Source: Epiperipatus broadwayi (taxonomy: Eukaryota > Onychophora > Udeonychophora > Euonychophora > Peripatidae). From it: 64,000 bases of DNA. Of this stretch, positions 1 to 14,546 are shown one piece after another. Positions within the stretch are counted from its first letter, which is position 1. Each line of letters begins with the position of its first letter. The stretch lies in the NCBI GenBank assembly GCA_028023455.1, contig JAQFVV010000158.1, positions 2,676,661-2,740,660 of the forward strand, in the 5' to 3' direction. The notes beneath the pieces are model-generated. The model was not told the DNA's origin. It saw only the letters and a program-made list of their open reading frames with translations, and made no database searches. The translations under genes were made by a program, and so were the position numbers.

Positions 1-1471
1 AAAGTAGTGCATTATACTAAAGCTATTTCATTTAAGAGAATATGATAATGACAATTATCATATTCAGCACAGTTAACAATTATTAACATTTACTATGAAA
101 GATTTATTGTTTTGATGTGGGGACAGACATTAGAAGTCAAATGCACACATGATACCCAAAACATTGCCTATATTCACAAGCTAATCATTTTAATAGTTAA
201 CCTATCTTACGATCCATCTGCGAATCACTGCTTGATGAAGATAAATCAGCATTGTCCATGTGTATCTCTTGTGCTTTCATATAGAAGTTCTATAATCACT
301 AGTAAGTTTTGGTTTGTTTGTTTATAAACTGATGAAGATCCTACAACATCATAAAGACACTATTCCAATTAGGCAAACATTATAGATAGGCCAGTGTCCC
401 TGAATCTAATTTTATCTTATCCTTGCTATTTACTTTTAAAATACAAAAAACTTCACCATACATGGTGGAAAACTAACTATATAACCTCATGAGGAATCAA
501 ACAATAAAGGGAGGCTCTACAAAACAACATGATAGTAGTACAATAATATGGCCAATTCTAATACCTTCAGACCATGGATATCATCCTCTCTTGGGATTAA
601 CTATGTTAACTAAGCACTAACTATTAATCAATCTCGACAATATCATCCTCTCATATAATCAGCAATGGGAGATTATCCATCAGCCCATGCACAATATTAA
701 TATTAATGATACTATATTTGATGCCATTATATGTGGCACATACTTATCAGCTGAAAGCTGTCATGAATCCTTATCAATACATAGCAAGATAAAATAATCC
801 TAACATAAAAGTGGAAACATAAATATTCCATTTCACAATGCAGAAACTGTTGATGTATTAATAAACAAACCATCAACCTATAAGTCAAATGACCATTAAT
901 TATTTTAAAATAATAACTATACTTTTGTTATAGCAAGCCATACACACATAAACAATGAAGATCAGCCTACATTTTATATTTAAAGTGGACATGTTCATTC
1001 ATAGGCAAAATTAAGAAATGAAAAATGCTTATATTAATTATTTCATATAATAAAACAATTGTGTCATTATGTGTATAACATTGACAAATTTGGTCTGTTT
1101 GTTTACCCTTCAATAAAATATTAAAATCTGTTTTAAAAATGCGAGAGATAAATATCTCTCTCTCTCTCTGTCTAAATAAATGATATTTAATATTATGTTT
1201 TCCCTTAACTGGGAAAATAACAAAATATGTGTAATAAATGTATATATCTTTATACATTTCTTCATCCTTAACTAAATATATTTTATACCACAATATAAAA
1301 GTATATTATAAAACCAAACTTAGCAATAACAAAAAAATAAACAAACATTTTCTCCCATTAGTTCTAAGTTTGTTTCATCCTTCAGTGCAAAAATGATAAG
1401 AAAACTGATATCATGAGCAAACATTCCTAAGTAACACACACACACACATATATATATTGATTATTATGTTT

Positions 1472-1798
1472 GATGCTAGCATAGTGAGACAATATTCAAA
1501 CGCTTTTCCGAGTGTAGCACAATTAAAAATAGGTTTATCCACTTTTTTTTTTTATAGATAATTTTCCTTAAATGAATTTGTAGGTCTATTACCATCTTTA
1601 AAACAAACTTTTTAAAATCATTTGTTGATTTATTTATCGATGTCAGCATAGTGAGACAATATTTAAATGCTTTTGAGTGTAGTACAATTAAAATAGGTTT
1701 ATCCATACTTTCTGTAGATAATGTTCCTTAAAATGAATTTATAGGTTCATTACAATTAACAAGCTCAACTTTTTAAAATCATTTATTGATTTGTTTAC
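1472..1798. repeat. Tandem duplication, two units of about 165 bp
   Basis: Two adjacent copies start at 1472 and 1639 with 'gatg(c/t)(t/c)agcatagtgagac'. Both run through the shared blocks 'aggtttatcca' and 'ttttaaaatcatttgttgatt' (the second copy differs at a few bases). Scattered substitutions and small indels separate them, so the duplication is not recent. No coding content is seen. Confidence 0.75.
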
Positions 1799-3698
1799 TT
1801 TATTCTCCCTCCATGGTGATATCTGTAATAATTTTAAATAATCTAGGCATTTTTAAAACATTTAAAAATATTATTAATATGCATGTTGCACAATAAAGAT
1901 TAAGAAATAAATATTTATTTATTCATTTCTATCAGCAAATTAATATGTGTTTAATTATATTAAGAAGAATTTATTCAATTGTGGCAATTATCAATACGAT
2001 AGATATCCTTGGCATTAATAATCTGTCATTTTTCCATTTTCAATAACTAAGCAAATTCACGCTAAAACACCATTTGGCAGACGAGTTTTCTTCTTTAATG
2101 AGAATAAAAAATAAGTTCATGCATTTTTCTTTTTAAACTGATGAAACTTTATATGACTTTAAAAAATGACTTTTTTTAGTTGGTTTGCTTTATATTTTCA
2201 CACTTTCTTCAAACTTATTTCAATTTATAAGCAAACATATTTTCTTATTCATAATAAAAAGCGTGAAAACCAAAACACTTTAATCCTTTTCTTTTCAATC
2301 TAAATAATTTACGGGTCATTTTTAAATCTGAAAATTGACTAATATAAACAAAATAAAAGTAGTTGCTTACATTTTCTGGAATTGTTCTTCGTTTGAAGTA
2401 GTATTTGTTGAGACAAATAATTATCCATATGGCTGTTATTCTATCTTCTCCAGTATGCATATTAGAAATTATAAAAATCGATGGAAAATCAGTGATGAAA
2501 CAATACAAGGTTTTCTTAAGGTTTCTTATTCCATATTTTTAACTCCACATAATCCTGTAATTCTATTCAATTTAATCCACAAGGTTATTACTTTTCAGCT
2601 TTTTCTTTTTACATTATTTTATAAGTGTAAAAATTGAAGTCTTCTTCTTCCGATTTTCTTCTCTTAATAAACCCCCCCCCCCCCAAAAAAAAAAAAAAAA
2701 AACTTTTGTTATATTATTTATACCTTGTATTCCAGTGCATTATGGTACTAAATGGGCCAATAACTGAACAGTGTGAATAAATTAATATTTCTCCATCTAG
2801 TGATAAAAATTTTAGACTGTTAAACATTTCAATTTAAATTAAAACACAATATATTTGAAGATTGTTTAAAAAAATTTAGAATTATAAATTTTCTTTTCTT
2901 TTAATTACTGTTTAATAATAATAATAAAGTGTCAAATATTTTCATACTTCCAAATTGGTTTAATAATATTAAAATATTATTTGAAATAGAACTGCCACTA
3001 GAACTTATGATAAAAATGTTTATGAAATTCATATCCACTCCATAAGACTTTCTAGTGTATCTCAAACAGTCCAAGTCATCATCATTCTCAGGATATTTAT
3101 TGGTGAGCTTTTGCTTAATTGGAAAATTATAATCCAACAAGCATTTCAACCTATAACTGATCTTTACACACTGATATTATTAATTAAAATTAAAAATTTT
3201 ACATACTAGATCACTTGAATAAAGCTTGATGTAATTGAGCCAAACCATATGGTTACAATATATACCATGATTAACAACAGTACACCATTTAAACATAACA
3301 AAAACAATTACCACAATAGAGCCATTCTTCAAAGAATAAATAATTTAAAGCCAGATAGAATTTAAATAATAAAACTAAATAAAGTTTTTTTATTTAAAAA
3401 AAAAAAAAAATCCTGATTAATTTAGTTAGCTTTCACCATATATTAAAAAAAAAAAAATCATTTTCTGATAAATATTTTCAACCATAAGGATTAATTAAAT
3501 AATAAAATGGCTTTATTGCTTGGGAGTTCATAAAACGTCTGAGAACTGGAAGTGCCAAGAATTGAATCAATCCAAGGATTTTAGATCCAGAATCGGATAA
3601 TCTACCTATGTATTAAACTATACAGAGCAAGCATTGACTGACTTTTTATTTAGATTTTACTGTAATAAATAATCTATTTATATAGAGTTGATTAATAT

Positions 3699-3802
3699 AA
3701 AGAAGAAGACAAACCTCTGGTCATGCTTTTTAAGTTGATGTTCATGGGTGAATGCATGTAAATTCATAAAAAATACATGACTGGAGGTTTGTTACCTTCT
3801 TT
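3699..3802. repeat. 104-nt near-perfect hairpin
   Basis: The 5' arm starts 'aaagaagaagacaaacctc' at 3699 and the 3' arm ends 'gaggtttgttaccttcttt' at 3802. Apart from a three-base internal mismatch the arms pair over about 27 bases, counting two G-U wobbles, and pairing continues weakly into 'tcatgcttttt' against 'aaaaaatacatga'. The loop is about 30-35 nt. It could be a tiny inverted-repeat transposon or a precursor-sized RNA hairpin in the receptor intron. The sequence alone does not choose between these. Confidence 0.55.
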
Positions 3803-6800
3803 AAGATTACCTAGATTTTATAAATAAGATAATCATGTGATATTGCTATTAGTATAACATGATAGATATTTCCAACTACACAAAACCTAATGTAACTGAC
3901 AGATAAACACTAAAAGTGTTTTCACTGATTACATTGTGATTACTGGCATTGTAAGAGATATATTACTAATATTTTCAATGATTAAAATAAGTTTATCATC
4001 TACTTTTTTCTCTTATAATCTTTTATTAATATCACAGTGATTATGCAGAAGAAAATAAGTATTATCTGTAAAAAATAAAATTTCTTTTTAATTTAAGAAA
4101 TAGGCAGAGAAAAGGTTTATAGAATTGGGATTTTTTTTTTTAAAAAAAAAAAATTGATTATGCATTTCTTTAGGAAAAACAAAATATTGTGAAATAAAAA
4201 AAAGAATATAAGATTTTGATATTCTGGAATAATAATAGATTTAAAAGAGTAGGTAATACTTTAGATCCAAAACAAGTTTTATAGGTAGCATCCCCATAAA
4301 TGTCTAATTAGTAATTAAACTAAAAGAAGTACAAAAGATCTGTTGAATAAATAGACATCTAAGTTTGATAATTAGGTATATTTTTCAATTTTAATAATAC
4401 TATGTGTGTTTTGCAGAAAAAATAACCACAACTTATTCACAGTTTATTCCTGATCATAATAATGATGAAGTGAGAAGCATGTGTAAAAAACTGGAAAAGG
4501 AATTGTAATAAAATATACAAGATAAAATCATGATATTAGAAGGTATTATAAAGACAGAAAAATTATGAGGTTTTTGTATAGAAAATAGCATAATAATAAT
4601 AATAAATAAATGGTTTAAAAATTAAAAAAAGAAAAATGTAACATGAAATGCTGTTAAAACTATGTGCATTCTCCTTGGAATTAATTAAAATTTACATGAC
4701 AATTTAGTCATTTTACATTAAAATTAGCCTTTAAAGAATAAATGATTATTGATCAACTGAATGATAGCAAGAAACATTTTCAAATTTCTTGGATAAGAAA
4801 AAAATAGATAAAAAAAAATTATGTGTTAAAATTATTTCAAACCAATTAAAAAATGTTTTAAAAGGTTTCAATTTTGATGCTATATTAAGAAAAAAATAGG
4901 TATAATAAATCTGATTAACAATAAGATGATAAAATAAAACTGCACTAGATCAGAAAGAGTCAGTTGTTAAAGATGATTCAATTTAAAAAAAGTTTTAAAT
5001 TATAAAAATTTGCAGTTAAATAAATTATATCTAAACTGAATAAACTATGTAATACAACATGGATACAAATTATCTTCCCAACTCTGATCATAAATAATTG
5101 AATAATTTGAAACTTTAGACTTACTAATCAAAAAATTCAAACAAGTTTTTAGTGTTACTTGCAAACAACTTGTAAGAATGCAAATTACAAAAGTTTAGGA
5201 TTTTATATTTTAAAACAATTGCAACTTATGCCTTTAACTGTACAGACAATGAAAAAAGTGTGTTTTATGTATGTGACCATCTCTGAGCTTGACTAGCTCA
5301 TTTCTTTTCAGAAATTTCTCACATCACACACATCGCTGATGGCAGTGTTTTGTTAGAATGTGTTATGAAATTTCATTAAACCTGAGTAATATGTTTTGTT
5401 TTATCAAATCATTCAGCACTTATGCCTTCTAATGATTGAGGGAAAAGACAATCATGTAATCATGGGAACTAGTACACTACAAATACCAGCTATTTTTATT
5501 CAGATAAATTTTATTAAAGTTTCTAAGATGGAGACTGCCAAACATTTCACCAACTAATAATTTAAATTTTTATTTTGAATCAAAGTTATAAAAAAATTTG
5601 TTATATAAAGAAATAAAATTATATTAATATTATGTTAAGATTATTTGTCTTCATAGTTTCTTTAAATCATAAACGAATAATAGCAGAATACATACCAAGA
5701 AAATAATATATATGACAGAAATTATGTTAAAAACATTTAAATTATTTCAATTCATCAGAAATATTAATTAGGACTTATAAGTTATGTATAATCAATTCTC
5801 ACATTCATTTCACAATATCCAGCCAAATCTCACCAATATCAAAACTTTGATAGAAAAACAACTGTGATATGGACTCAGCAACTTTAGATGTATAATGCTT
5901 TTTTCAGCAATTCTGTTTCTTTTCTTTTCCCCCCTCTCTCTCTAACTTGAACATTGAAAAAATGTCAATAACTCTACACTATTCTTTAAGATTATCTATT
6001 TATATTCTATAGGAACTTTTCCATTTATTTTCCCTTAACTAATAACAAAAATTCAGAATTTCAATTTCTAATCATCATCATTTTGTATATATAACTAAAC
6101 AATTGGAACTTCCTAGATAAATATTATCTGTGCATAGTGTACTGAGTTCAAACTCATTTGGTACATTATTACTACACATGACTTGGATGACTAATGAACA
6201 AAAAAAAATGACATTCTTATATTTTATCTATGTCAATAAAATTAAAAGATCCCAATATCACCAAAATTTTTATATTAAAGACTCTTATAGACATTACTAG
6301 CTCAGTTTTACGTATATTGATGAACAGATGCAAAATACTCTCCTTAATGGCTTCAACACAAGCATGTGAAGACCATTACTTAAGGGGGTGGCCATGAAAC
6401 TAGTTACTTAACTTAATTATTTATTACAATATAAAGGTAATGATAATGATGATATCATCCATAGCTTTATAATGAAATCACAAAAATAAATTTATCTTTA
6501 TAAACTCATAGGCACTTTTTAAAATCATCCTTTGTCAAAATGGGATTTAAATATTACATTCACTAGCATTTATATAAGTTTATGATTATTTACTAAAATA
6601 ATTTTATAGTTAAAACTAGGATTCAATAATACCAGTGATGATGACTGATCATCACGCATCTCGCCACGTGATGTTCAACTTTCTATAAACTCCTATTTAC
6701 TAAATATATTAATTATGTTAAACATTAGATTTACTGATTATAATTTGTTTAATGATGATGGTGATCATGACTCATGTACAGTACTATGTTTAAACGGTGT

Positions 6801-9800
6801 TTTAATCAATAATATGATATCCATCTTTGATGAGAATGATCAAAACTCATGGGCATAACATAATTTTAGCTTTCTATTATTAACCTATAATTATTAAAAC
6901 TTGGTTACTATCAAGCATAATCCCTAAATACTTAAATGTAAATCAATATTCTAGCTTACTTAACATTTTACGAGCGCTTGCTTAATATTTGCGAGTGCTG
7001 ATGATTCTTAATATCTGCGAGCGATGATGATGATAATTTAAATGATAGAATCAAGACAAGAAAAATACAACATTTTTAATAACAACTTGGAAACCAATTA
7101 AGATATATAATTATATTTTATTAATACTATTCTTCTTTCTTTCTTTAAAATCAAATTAATAACTGTACAATTGACTCTATTATTATATTATTTAACTATA
7201 GAATTAATACAAAATTTTAGATACGCATAACCAAATAAATTTAATATACAAGTTTATCAATTTTTTGATATTTTAAAATAAGCTGGTTTAAATTGATATT
7301 AGAAAAAAAATCTATAAATGCTTACTTAAAACTTTCCCTATTTATTACATATCACAAAAATAAATTTCATATGTAATGTATGTGTTTTTCTTTCATTCTA
7401 ATGTAAGCCTGGCTCTACAATTTCCTATACTAAACTAATTATGCATAACCTATTCTTTTGACGTGTTTGTTTAAGCAGTTATACATGCACACATTCAGTA
7501 ATGTTAACATATATGTGTTAAACACGCACACATTCTGTAATGTTAACATATATGTTTAAAATGTATACCCCTATATGATGGATTCATACATAAATCATAT
7601 ATAAAAATATTATTACAACCCTGAGTAACAAAATAAATGATATCCAGTCTAATATGCAAAAATAAATAAATAAATAAATAAAAACATTATAAAGCATATT
7701 CACCTGGGTTGCTTATTATCACAATCAATAAAGAACAATAAAAAAAACATTTTAGTATTACAATATATAATAAAAAAAAATAAAAAAATAATGAAAATTT
7801 AAGTTTGAAGATTTAAACTGTGTTTGTGTTATGTTATGTGATATTGAGAATAACCATCAATAAACAAGCCCTTAATGTTTCTGTATCAAAAGAAAAAATG
7901 CTTTGATTCTATGAATTAAAGTTTACTTTTATTAAGTAAGAACAAAATATTTATTAATGAAAGTTCAAAGTTACCCAATTACTTTACTTCCCATGATCGT
8001 CTCAGGTTTGAATTTTCTGACTGCTCATCTAACCTAGCTTCAACTTGCTGGTTGCACCGTTTAAGAAAGGAAAAGTTCTTGCAGATACTTTTAAGATAAA
8101 CATAAATTATTTGACTTGCTTATTTGCACAATTTTAAAATTATTTATTGATGATACTTTTGATAACGATGAATTGGTTGCCTGGCTTGTTTCCAATTTTT
8201 CTTTTTTAAAAAAAAAATCATTGTAGACACTTTAGATGAATGTGAGGAAAACTTTAAAAAAATTGATTCATAGCTTAATCAAACCTAGTTATAAGGCTTT
8301 TATACAATTTCCTTTTTCTTTTCTCTTCTTTCCCCTTCTCCCTCCATTCAAAGGCAATGAACCCATAATAGGCCAGGAGCCAGAAAAGAAGCATTTCAAA
8401 TAGCTTGTGTAGTTGGCTTTAAACTCAATCATTCTGTTGGTTATAAAGGACTTTTGATATAAGTCCTGGATAGATCAGTGAGTTAACCCATAGATGCCAG
8501 ATTTCAAGAAGCAGAAGAAGTGGCTTTAGCAAGGCAAATTCATTGTATTATATACAGCAAAATATATTAATATCATTTTATATAATTGTCAATAACTTCT
8601 TCCAAGAAATTAAATTTTGTTCCCTTTCTTTATCTTAATTTTGCTGGGAATTACTTATATATATGCACATCTTCGTCTATACTGACTTTAAAACAAGTCA
8701 TTTTTCTCCTTCCTCAATTTTTCAAAGAGAACTAAAAAAAATCAATCGCTCACACTCTTTAAAAAAAAAAGAAAACTGTCCATTTCCTTTGGTTTTCACA
8801 AACTCAATCATTACATCTCTGTCTAATAATAATGAAAAAAAAAACTGAGCGCCTAAATATTGTTTCATTTGTTTATATTGCGAATCTTTGATCAAAGAAA
8901 AAGACCACCTGGAAATCCTATCTTGAGATAAAAATCAAAGCTTCACAAGTTTGATGGTCTGTCACAATTAATAAAAACTTAGGATTAATTGTTGCATTTA
9001 TTCTATCCAAGCATCACTTCCCTCTCTAGATATCTACAATCTAGATAATACAAAAACAACAAAGCTTGCAATCTTAGTCATTAAAGATTTGTGTAAAAAT
9101 GTTTTATATTTAAAACATCCATATTCACATGTGTACATTTTCATATCCTAATCTACTAATCTTGATCACTTTACTTCACACTTTCTTTCTGATCTGCTTT
9201 ATTTAATAAGAATACAGCTAAATAATTTCAACACATTATTTAATAAAATATAATAAATCCCTATATTAAATATTGTTTCTCATTACCTTCTCTCTTTACA
9301 ACTGCTTATTTATTAACTATTTATAAACTATATAATAATAAATGCATATATAAATCCATATATATAAAAGAAATTTTTTTTTCTTAATTAAATAATATAT
9401 ATGTGCGTGAAATGAGAACATATACATACAATATATATATATAACTTTTTATTTTATTTTTGTGAGCTGATTGTTAATTTTAAAAAACCATATATATATA
9501 TATGGTTTTACTGGACAGTTTTTAAAAAATTCCAAATTCTTCAAAGTAGGGTAAAATATCATCATCAGCATTATTAGTTAGTTATTTGCAAAAAGCCAAA
9601 TTCACTACATAACTATCATTCTATTCCTAGTTCCATTCCTTACATACTCATAACTATTCTTCTTTTTAAGATCATCAATAAACTTTTTCCTTTTCTTAAC
9701 TCTTTATTTTCTTCGTTTCAATGAACTTTTCATAATTTGTCCAACTTGGTAAAAAATATCTCCAATCCATTTTTTCTTCTTCTTGTAATTAAATGAATGA

Positions 9801-12722
9801 ATTTTTATTTTTCCACTCTCTCTTTTCAACATTGCTGGCTATATCTTTCTGACAAATGACAATCATTTTCCTTCAAATTCATAACCCATAAGTTTCCAAT
9901 CTTTTTTTCTTCATTTTACTAAAATAAAATATTTAACAAGCTTCTTTCTTAAAATTTTAATGGATTATAAAATAAAATAAAAATTGTATTTAATAAAAAT
10001 CAGTTTAGATATATTCATAATAATCATTAAAAACTCTAATACTTTAATATTGCAGGAATCTTTATACATTTCGTTTTCATTTCTATAAAATAAATTGCAC
10101 TTTAGTTTACAATAGAAGAATTAACATAGAAGTAATTATACCCTATAAAAAGTAGCATTCAAGATAAATGGTCTATTCTTTTTTTTTTTCATGAGTCAAA
10201 GCATGGACAGCTTGTTGTAATGCATATTATATTATTCATATTCTTCTGAAATCCCTCATGTAAATATTTCCTATTACTATTTTTTTTTAAATAATAAAAC
10301 AATAACAAAACAAGATTTTGGATTATAGTTACTATTTATGTTCTGAGAATAAAATTAAATCTTTTGAATAGCTTTAAGTGTATTATTAAGATTCTTGTTT
10401 GTTTTTGTTTTTTTTTTTAAAGTAAAAATTCACTACATTTTGCATCACATAACAATATAAAAATTACAAACTATTAATCAAACTGTTTATTTATTAAATA
10501 AACTAACATGCAGACTATTCATGATTATTACTTAATCAGCATCTGTTAGCAGTAATTTAGTTTCATAATTTAAATCTATCCCATTACAAGAATTTTAAAT
10601 TATAATTCAAAGCAGCCACCATGTAACCAAACCTTAAAAAATGATTACTTCATAATTTTGATAATAAATTTCAATATTATTTATTTTACATCTCTCACTT
10701 TAGGAGTAATTTTTTATTTATACAAGTGAAAAAACAACAGGAAATAACAGAAAAGCTATTTTAAAAATTTAAATAAACGTTTGACTTTAAAAAAAAGAAG
10801 AAAAGATGTAATTAATTTTGTTTATATTAGCAAAGCAGTCTTATACAGGATGCAGAAAAAATTCCAATAATAAAAAGACATATATAAAAGCGGTTTACTT
10901 ACAGAAACCGATCAACAACTTCATCATTATTCTAATAATCAAATTGAGACAATTCATTTAAACTTTGCATCAAGGCAGCTAATAATTTAGCTTTATTGGG
11001 TCTGAAAGTGAGAAGCAATTTATAAAAGTTTTTGACTTAATTTTCCTATAAAAATTATAAGTTTACCTTCCTTTGCTCACATAATTCACTGTCTTATAAA
11101 ATCCCTATATATAATCATATATATAGATAAACTAACCATTACATAATCCATTGCAATGTAAAAACATTTCCGTTAGACCCTCATGGAGAAACAGAGAACA
11201 ATGAAAAAAGCATTTTTCATCCTGGTTTTAATCTTTAAATAAGAATTGCTTAGCTTAACCATTTATTAGCCAATCATATTTGTGTAATTTAAATAACCAT
11301 TTACTGATCAATAATATTTGAAAAGCTAGATTAGCAATAGGCAAACTATCTAATAGAAAAAAAAAAAGCTTAATTACAATCTGATTTTTTTTTAATGGTT
11401 CACCAAAGCTTGTGAGAGTATCAATATATCAAAAGGCTTTTAAATATATATGAATTTAAATATATATTTTAAAAGCATTTTTTAATGCAATCTATTAGCA
11501 TTTTTAAATAATAGAGGTGGTCTTGATTGCATGTTTCTTACTACATCATCGCCACTCTGATTTCAGAGTCTTTAATGTCATCTATTAGTATTTTATATAA
11601 TAGAGATGGTCAAAAAAAAAAAAAAAAACTATAATAAGTCACTTACTTTAAAACTGCTTTTATCTATTTTGTTATCAAAAGAACATTTATAGATCCTTGA
11701 ATGGCTTTATTGCAAATTTCGCATTTATAAAATATGTTATTACTTTTTCTGTTTTAAATTAAAGCTTTTTTTTTTTGTTCTCCAATTAAGTTTTTGATAC
11801 AAAGTAGAATGTAAAGACAGCTATATTTACATTTTTCTTTGCATCAAAATTCACACAAAAGATGGGAGAGGTGGGGGGGGGGTATTTTTGAGATATTTTT
11901 TTAATTTTCATTAGATTGATTCTTTTACTGTATTAAAATAAGAAAAACAAAAATATCACGATAATGCACATAGCAATTTAAGATATGAATAAAAACAAAT
12001 AAGCTCTTTTGAAAAGATAGCAGCACAATACTAGTTTGATTATTATCTTTCGCAAAAATATTTATTTTGAAAACAAAATATGTTATAAGATTATGAAGTT
12101 CGATTACCCTGTTTTACCAAAAATAATACCTAACCAACCAAAAAATTAGCCCTAGCATGATTTTTGAGGATGATTATAATATAAGCCCTACTCCAAATAT
12201 AAGCCCTAGTTAAGATCAGCAGTCTGATATACAGCTTTTGTTTACCCATAGACATATATTGAATTATAAAGTAATGAATGTATAAATAAACAATAGTAAT
12301 GCTTTAAATAAATGGTAATATAAATTATTTAGTTCTTTTACATTTTTTTGTCCTACTATTTTAGACAAACTGTACAGAAAAACAATGTATCTGCCACAAG
12401 ACAGTACATCAACAATTTATAATTTCATTTATGTATTTTTAGGTACTTATTTATATTTAATACTTAGATTCAAAATGCTTAATTTAGTTTTTCAGCATGA
12501 TAGCTTTTAAATATTCAAGATAAAAGTAAAATTAATTTGATTTCTTAAACATTTTTTTTTCTCCTGAAAGACTTTATTACAACAACAGTAATGATTTTAT
12601 TTATCAAAGTTTAGCTTAAGTTAAATCAGATTCTTTTTCTCTTAAAAAAAAAAGGTTTTAAAAAGAATACTCAAGCAAGGCTATTACAAATGATTTAGAA
12701 AGTGTTTGCAATTTACATACTT

Positions 12723-12836
12723 TTTTTTTTTTTTCCATGTGTCATAGCATCGGCCGGGACGCAAACCCACAACCGTCTGCAACCAACTACTTGCTTGCAT
12801 GGCGGCTGCGATACCTCTCGGCTAACAACGCAAGAC
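12723..12836 (-). mobile_element. tRNA-like retroposon (SINE or tRNA retropseudogene) with target duplication
   Basis: Perfect 16-bp direct repeats, 'tgcaatttacatactt', lie at 12707-12722 and 12837-12852. Between them, read on the minus strand, is about 100 bp of GC-rich sequence followed by an A-run of about 12 (the T-run at 12723-12734). The minus strand shows 'gttagccgagaggt', resembling a class II (Leu/Ser) tRNA A box, and 'gtgggtttgcgtcc', resembling a B box with T for C. The ends 'gcgttgt' and 'ccgatgc' can pair like an acceptor stem with wobbles. A tail plus target duplication is the signature of LINE-driven retroposition. No non-tRNA body is present, so it may be a tRNA-like pseudogene or the head of a short SINE. 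Confidence 0.75.
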
Positions 12837-13398
12837 TGCAATTTACATACTTGATAACAGATTAATGTAATTGTGTTATATATGAATAATAATTCAATAT
12901 GTCATATGTTGTAATGGATGTACTTAATGTGCACATGTGAAATAAAGAAACATTTTCTAAATTTTTATGCTTGCATTTTGTTTTTGTGTGGACAAACTAT
13001 TCTTAATGTTTTCAATTATCACTTGATTTAATGGTGAATTTTGATCACCAGATAAGATAAATACAAAGAGAAAGCTATTCTGGTTAATACAAGAAAGGGA
13101 TTGTGGAGGCTCCCAGAGTAAGAATCTTACAGCTTTCTGTAAAGAGAAGTATTTGAATACATTTTTATACATGAAATATAGATTTTTCTATATGAAAAAT
13201 AAGAGTCCCTTAAAGTAGGCCCTACAGTGTCTTTTGGAACAAAAATTAATATAAGCCCAGGTCTTATTTTCAGGAAAACACAATAGTTAGTCTGTTTCAT
13301 TAGCCTCAATAACAAAAAAAAAAAAAATCAAAATTTAATGAATCTTGATATTAATAATTTTAATTAGTTATTTATTAGACTAGAGATTATTAATGAAT

Positions 13399-13558
13399 AA
13401 TATTTCTGTAGTATAATTTGGGGATTATACATCTTTTTGATATGTCTTTGACCATATATTTATGATTACACCTCACCAGGAAGGTGCTAAAAGCAGATAG
13501 AAACTAATCCCTACCTTGCATGAGAACAGGGTAGTGAAAATTATACTACAGAAATATT
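13399..13558. mobile_element. Short terminal-inverted-repeat element (MITE-like)
   Basis: The termini are perfect 21-bp inverted repeats: 'aatatttctgtagtataatt' plus one t at 13399-13419, and its complement at 13538-13558. The 118-bp interior has no ORF. No convincing target duplication is visible, so the family is not assigned. Confidence 0.6.
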
Positions 13559-13803
13559 GATGAACCTCCAGAGTCTTGCACATGCTCATTAAAAAAAAAA
13601 AAAACATGTTCAGTAAATACCTATAAATTACTAAAATTTTCCATTTTTTTTATTTTAGTCCAATAACTCTAATATTTCACAATCAATGCTGCAATTAATT
13701 TAACTGAAATCACCAAAGAAAATATGCATAATCTTTTAATTTAGTACATTTTTATAGAAGTCCTTTATTTATTGACTTTTCATTAAAATTATAAACCATA
13801 AAG

Positions 13804-14538
13804 CAGTGGTCTTCAACCCTTGGTCCGTGGACTGGCGCTGGGCCGCAGAAGTTTTCTGCTGGTCCATGCTAGACTGGCAGGAACATTTGTAATAACAAAA
13901 TAATAAGATTTTAAACTTTTAATTAATATAAACAATTATTTATTTTTTCATCTCATTTTTACCCAATAAAAAAAAAACAAAGAAACAGAACAAAAACAAA
14001 ATCTAATCAATCATACATAAATTAATTTGTTTTTTTAGTTATCACAGATGTTTATGGGGGGGGGGATATAATTAAATTTTTTATAATTTTTCCAAAAAAA
14101 TTCAAAATTAAAAAAAAAAAAAGATTTTCATTACATAAATTCCATATATATATAACTTCATCTTATATATTTAACATTAAATACAGATATTATATTTCCC
14201 AACATTCAGGTGAATAACATTTTATTCTTGCATGTTTTAACAATTGAATAATAAATGTAACAATGCAGACCCATTAATGAGAACGATTGTTATTGTACTG
14301 TTTTTTGTAGCAGTATAACTACACAACTCAAGAAAGAGTGTTCAGCATGTGAAGGTAAGTAACACCATTACAATACATAGTAACTAGTAAGTTGTTTTGG
14401 TCAATTATAATAATTATGCTCATCTAAGGCTAAGCAGTTTAAATCTTTAAGAAAATTTATCTGTAGACTTCTGCAAGTCCGCAAAATCTTTTCCTTATTT
14501 TTGCCAGTCCGCAGGTGTGAAAAGGATGAAGACCACTG
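13804..14538. mobile_element. Non-autonomous hAT-type DNA transposon
   Basis: The left end begins CAGTGGTCTTCAACCCTTGG and the right end is the inverted CAGTGGTCTTCATCC, the usual start of Charlie-like hAT elements. The subterminal parts also mirror each other ('ggactggc' at the left, 'gccagtcc' at the right, with repeated 'gcaagtccgc'-type motifs). The flanks are 8 bp, ccataaag (13796-13803) and ccatagag (14539-14546), matching the 8-bp hAT target duplication with one change. The 735-bp body contains homopolymer runs and no transposase frame, so it would depend on a full-length relative. Family ends are from established knowledge. The boundaries are read directly. Confidence 0.85.
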
Positions 14539-14546
14539 CCATAGAG

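Noticed and set aside
328-345. CTGATGA strings outside the array (also near 2140, 7000, 31870, 53670, 54580, 55480)
   Set aside because: None has a following stem-II hairpin and GAAA with a pairing stem I, so they are not hammerheads.
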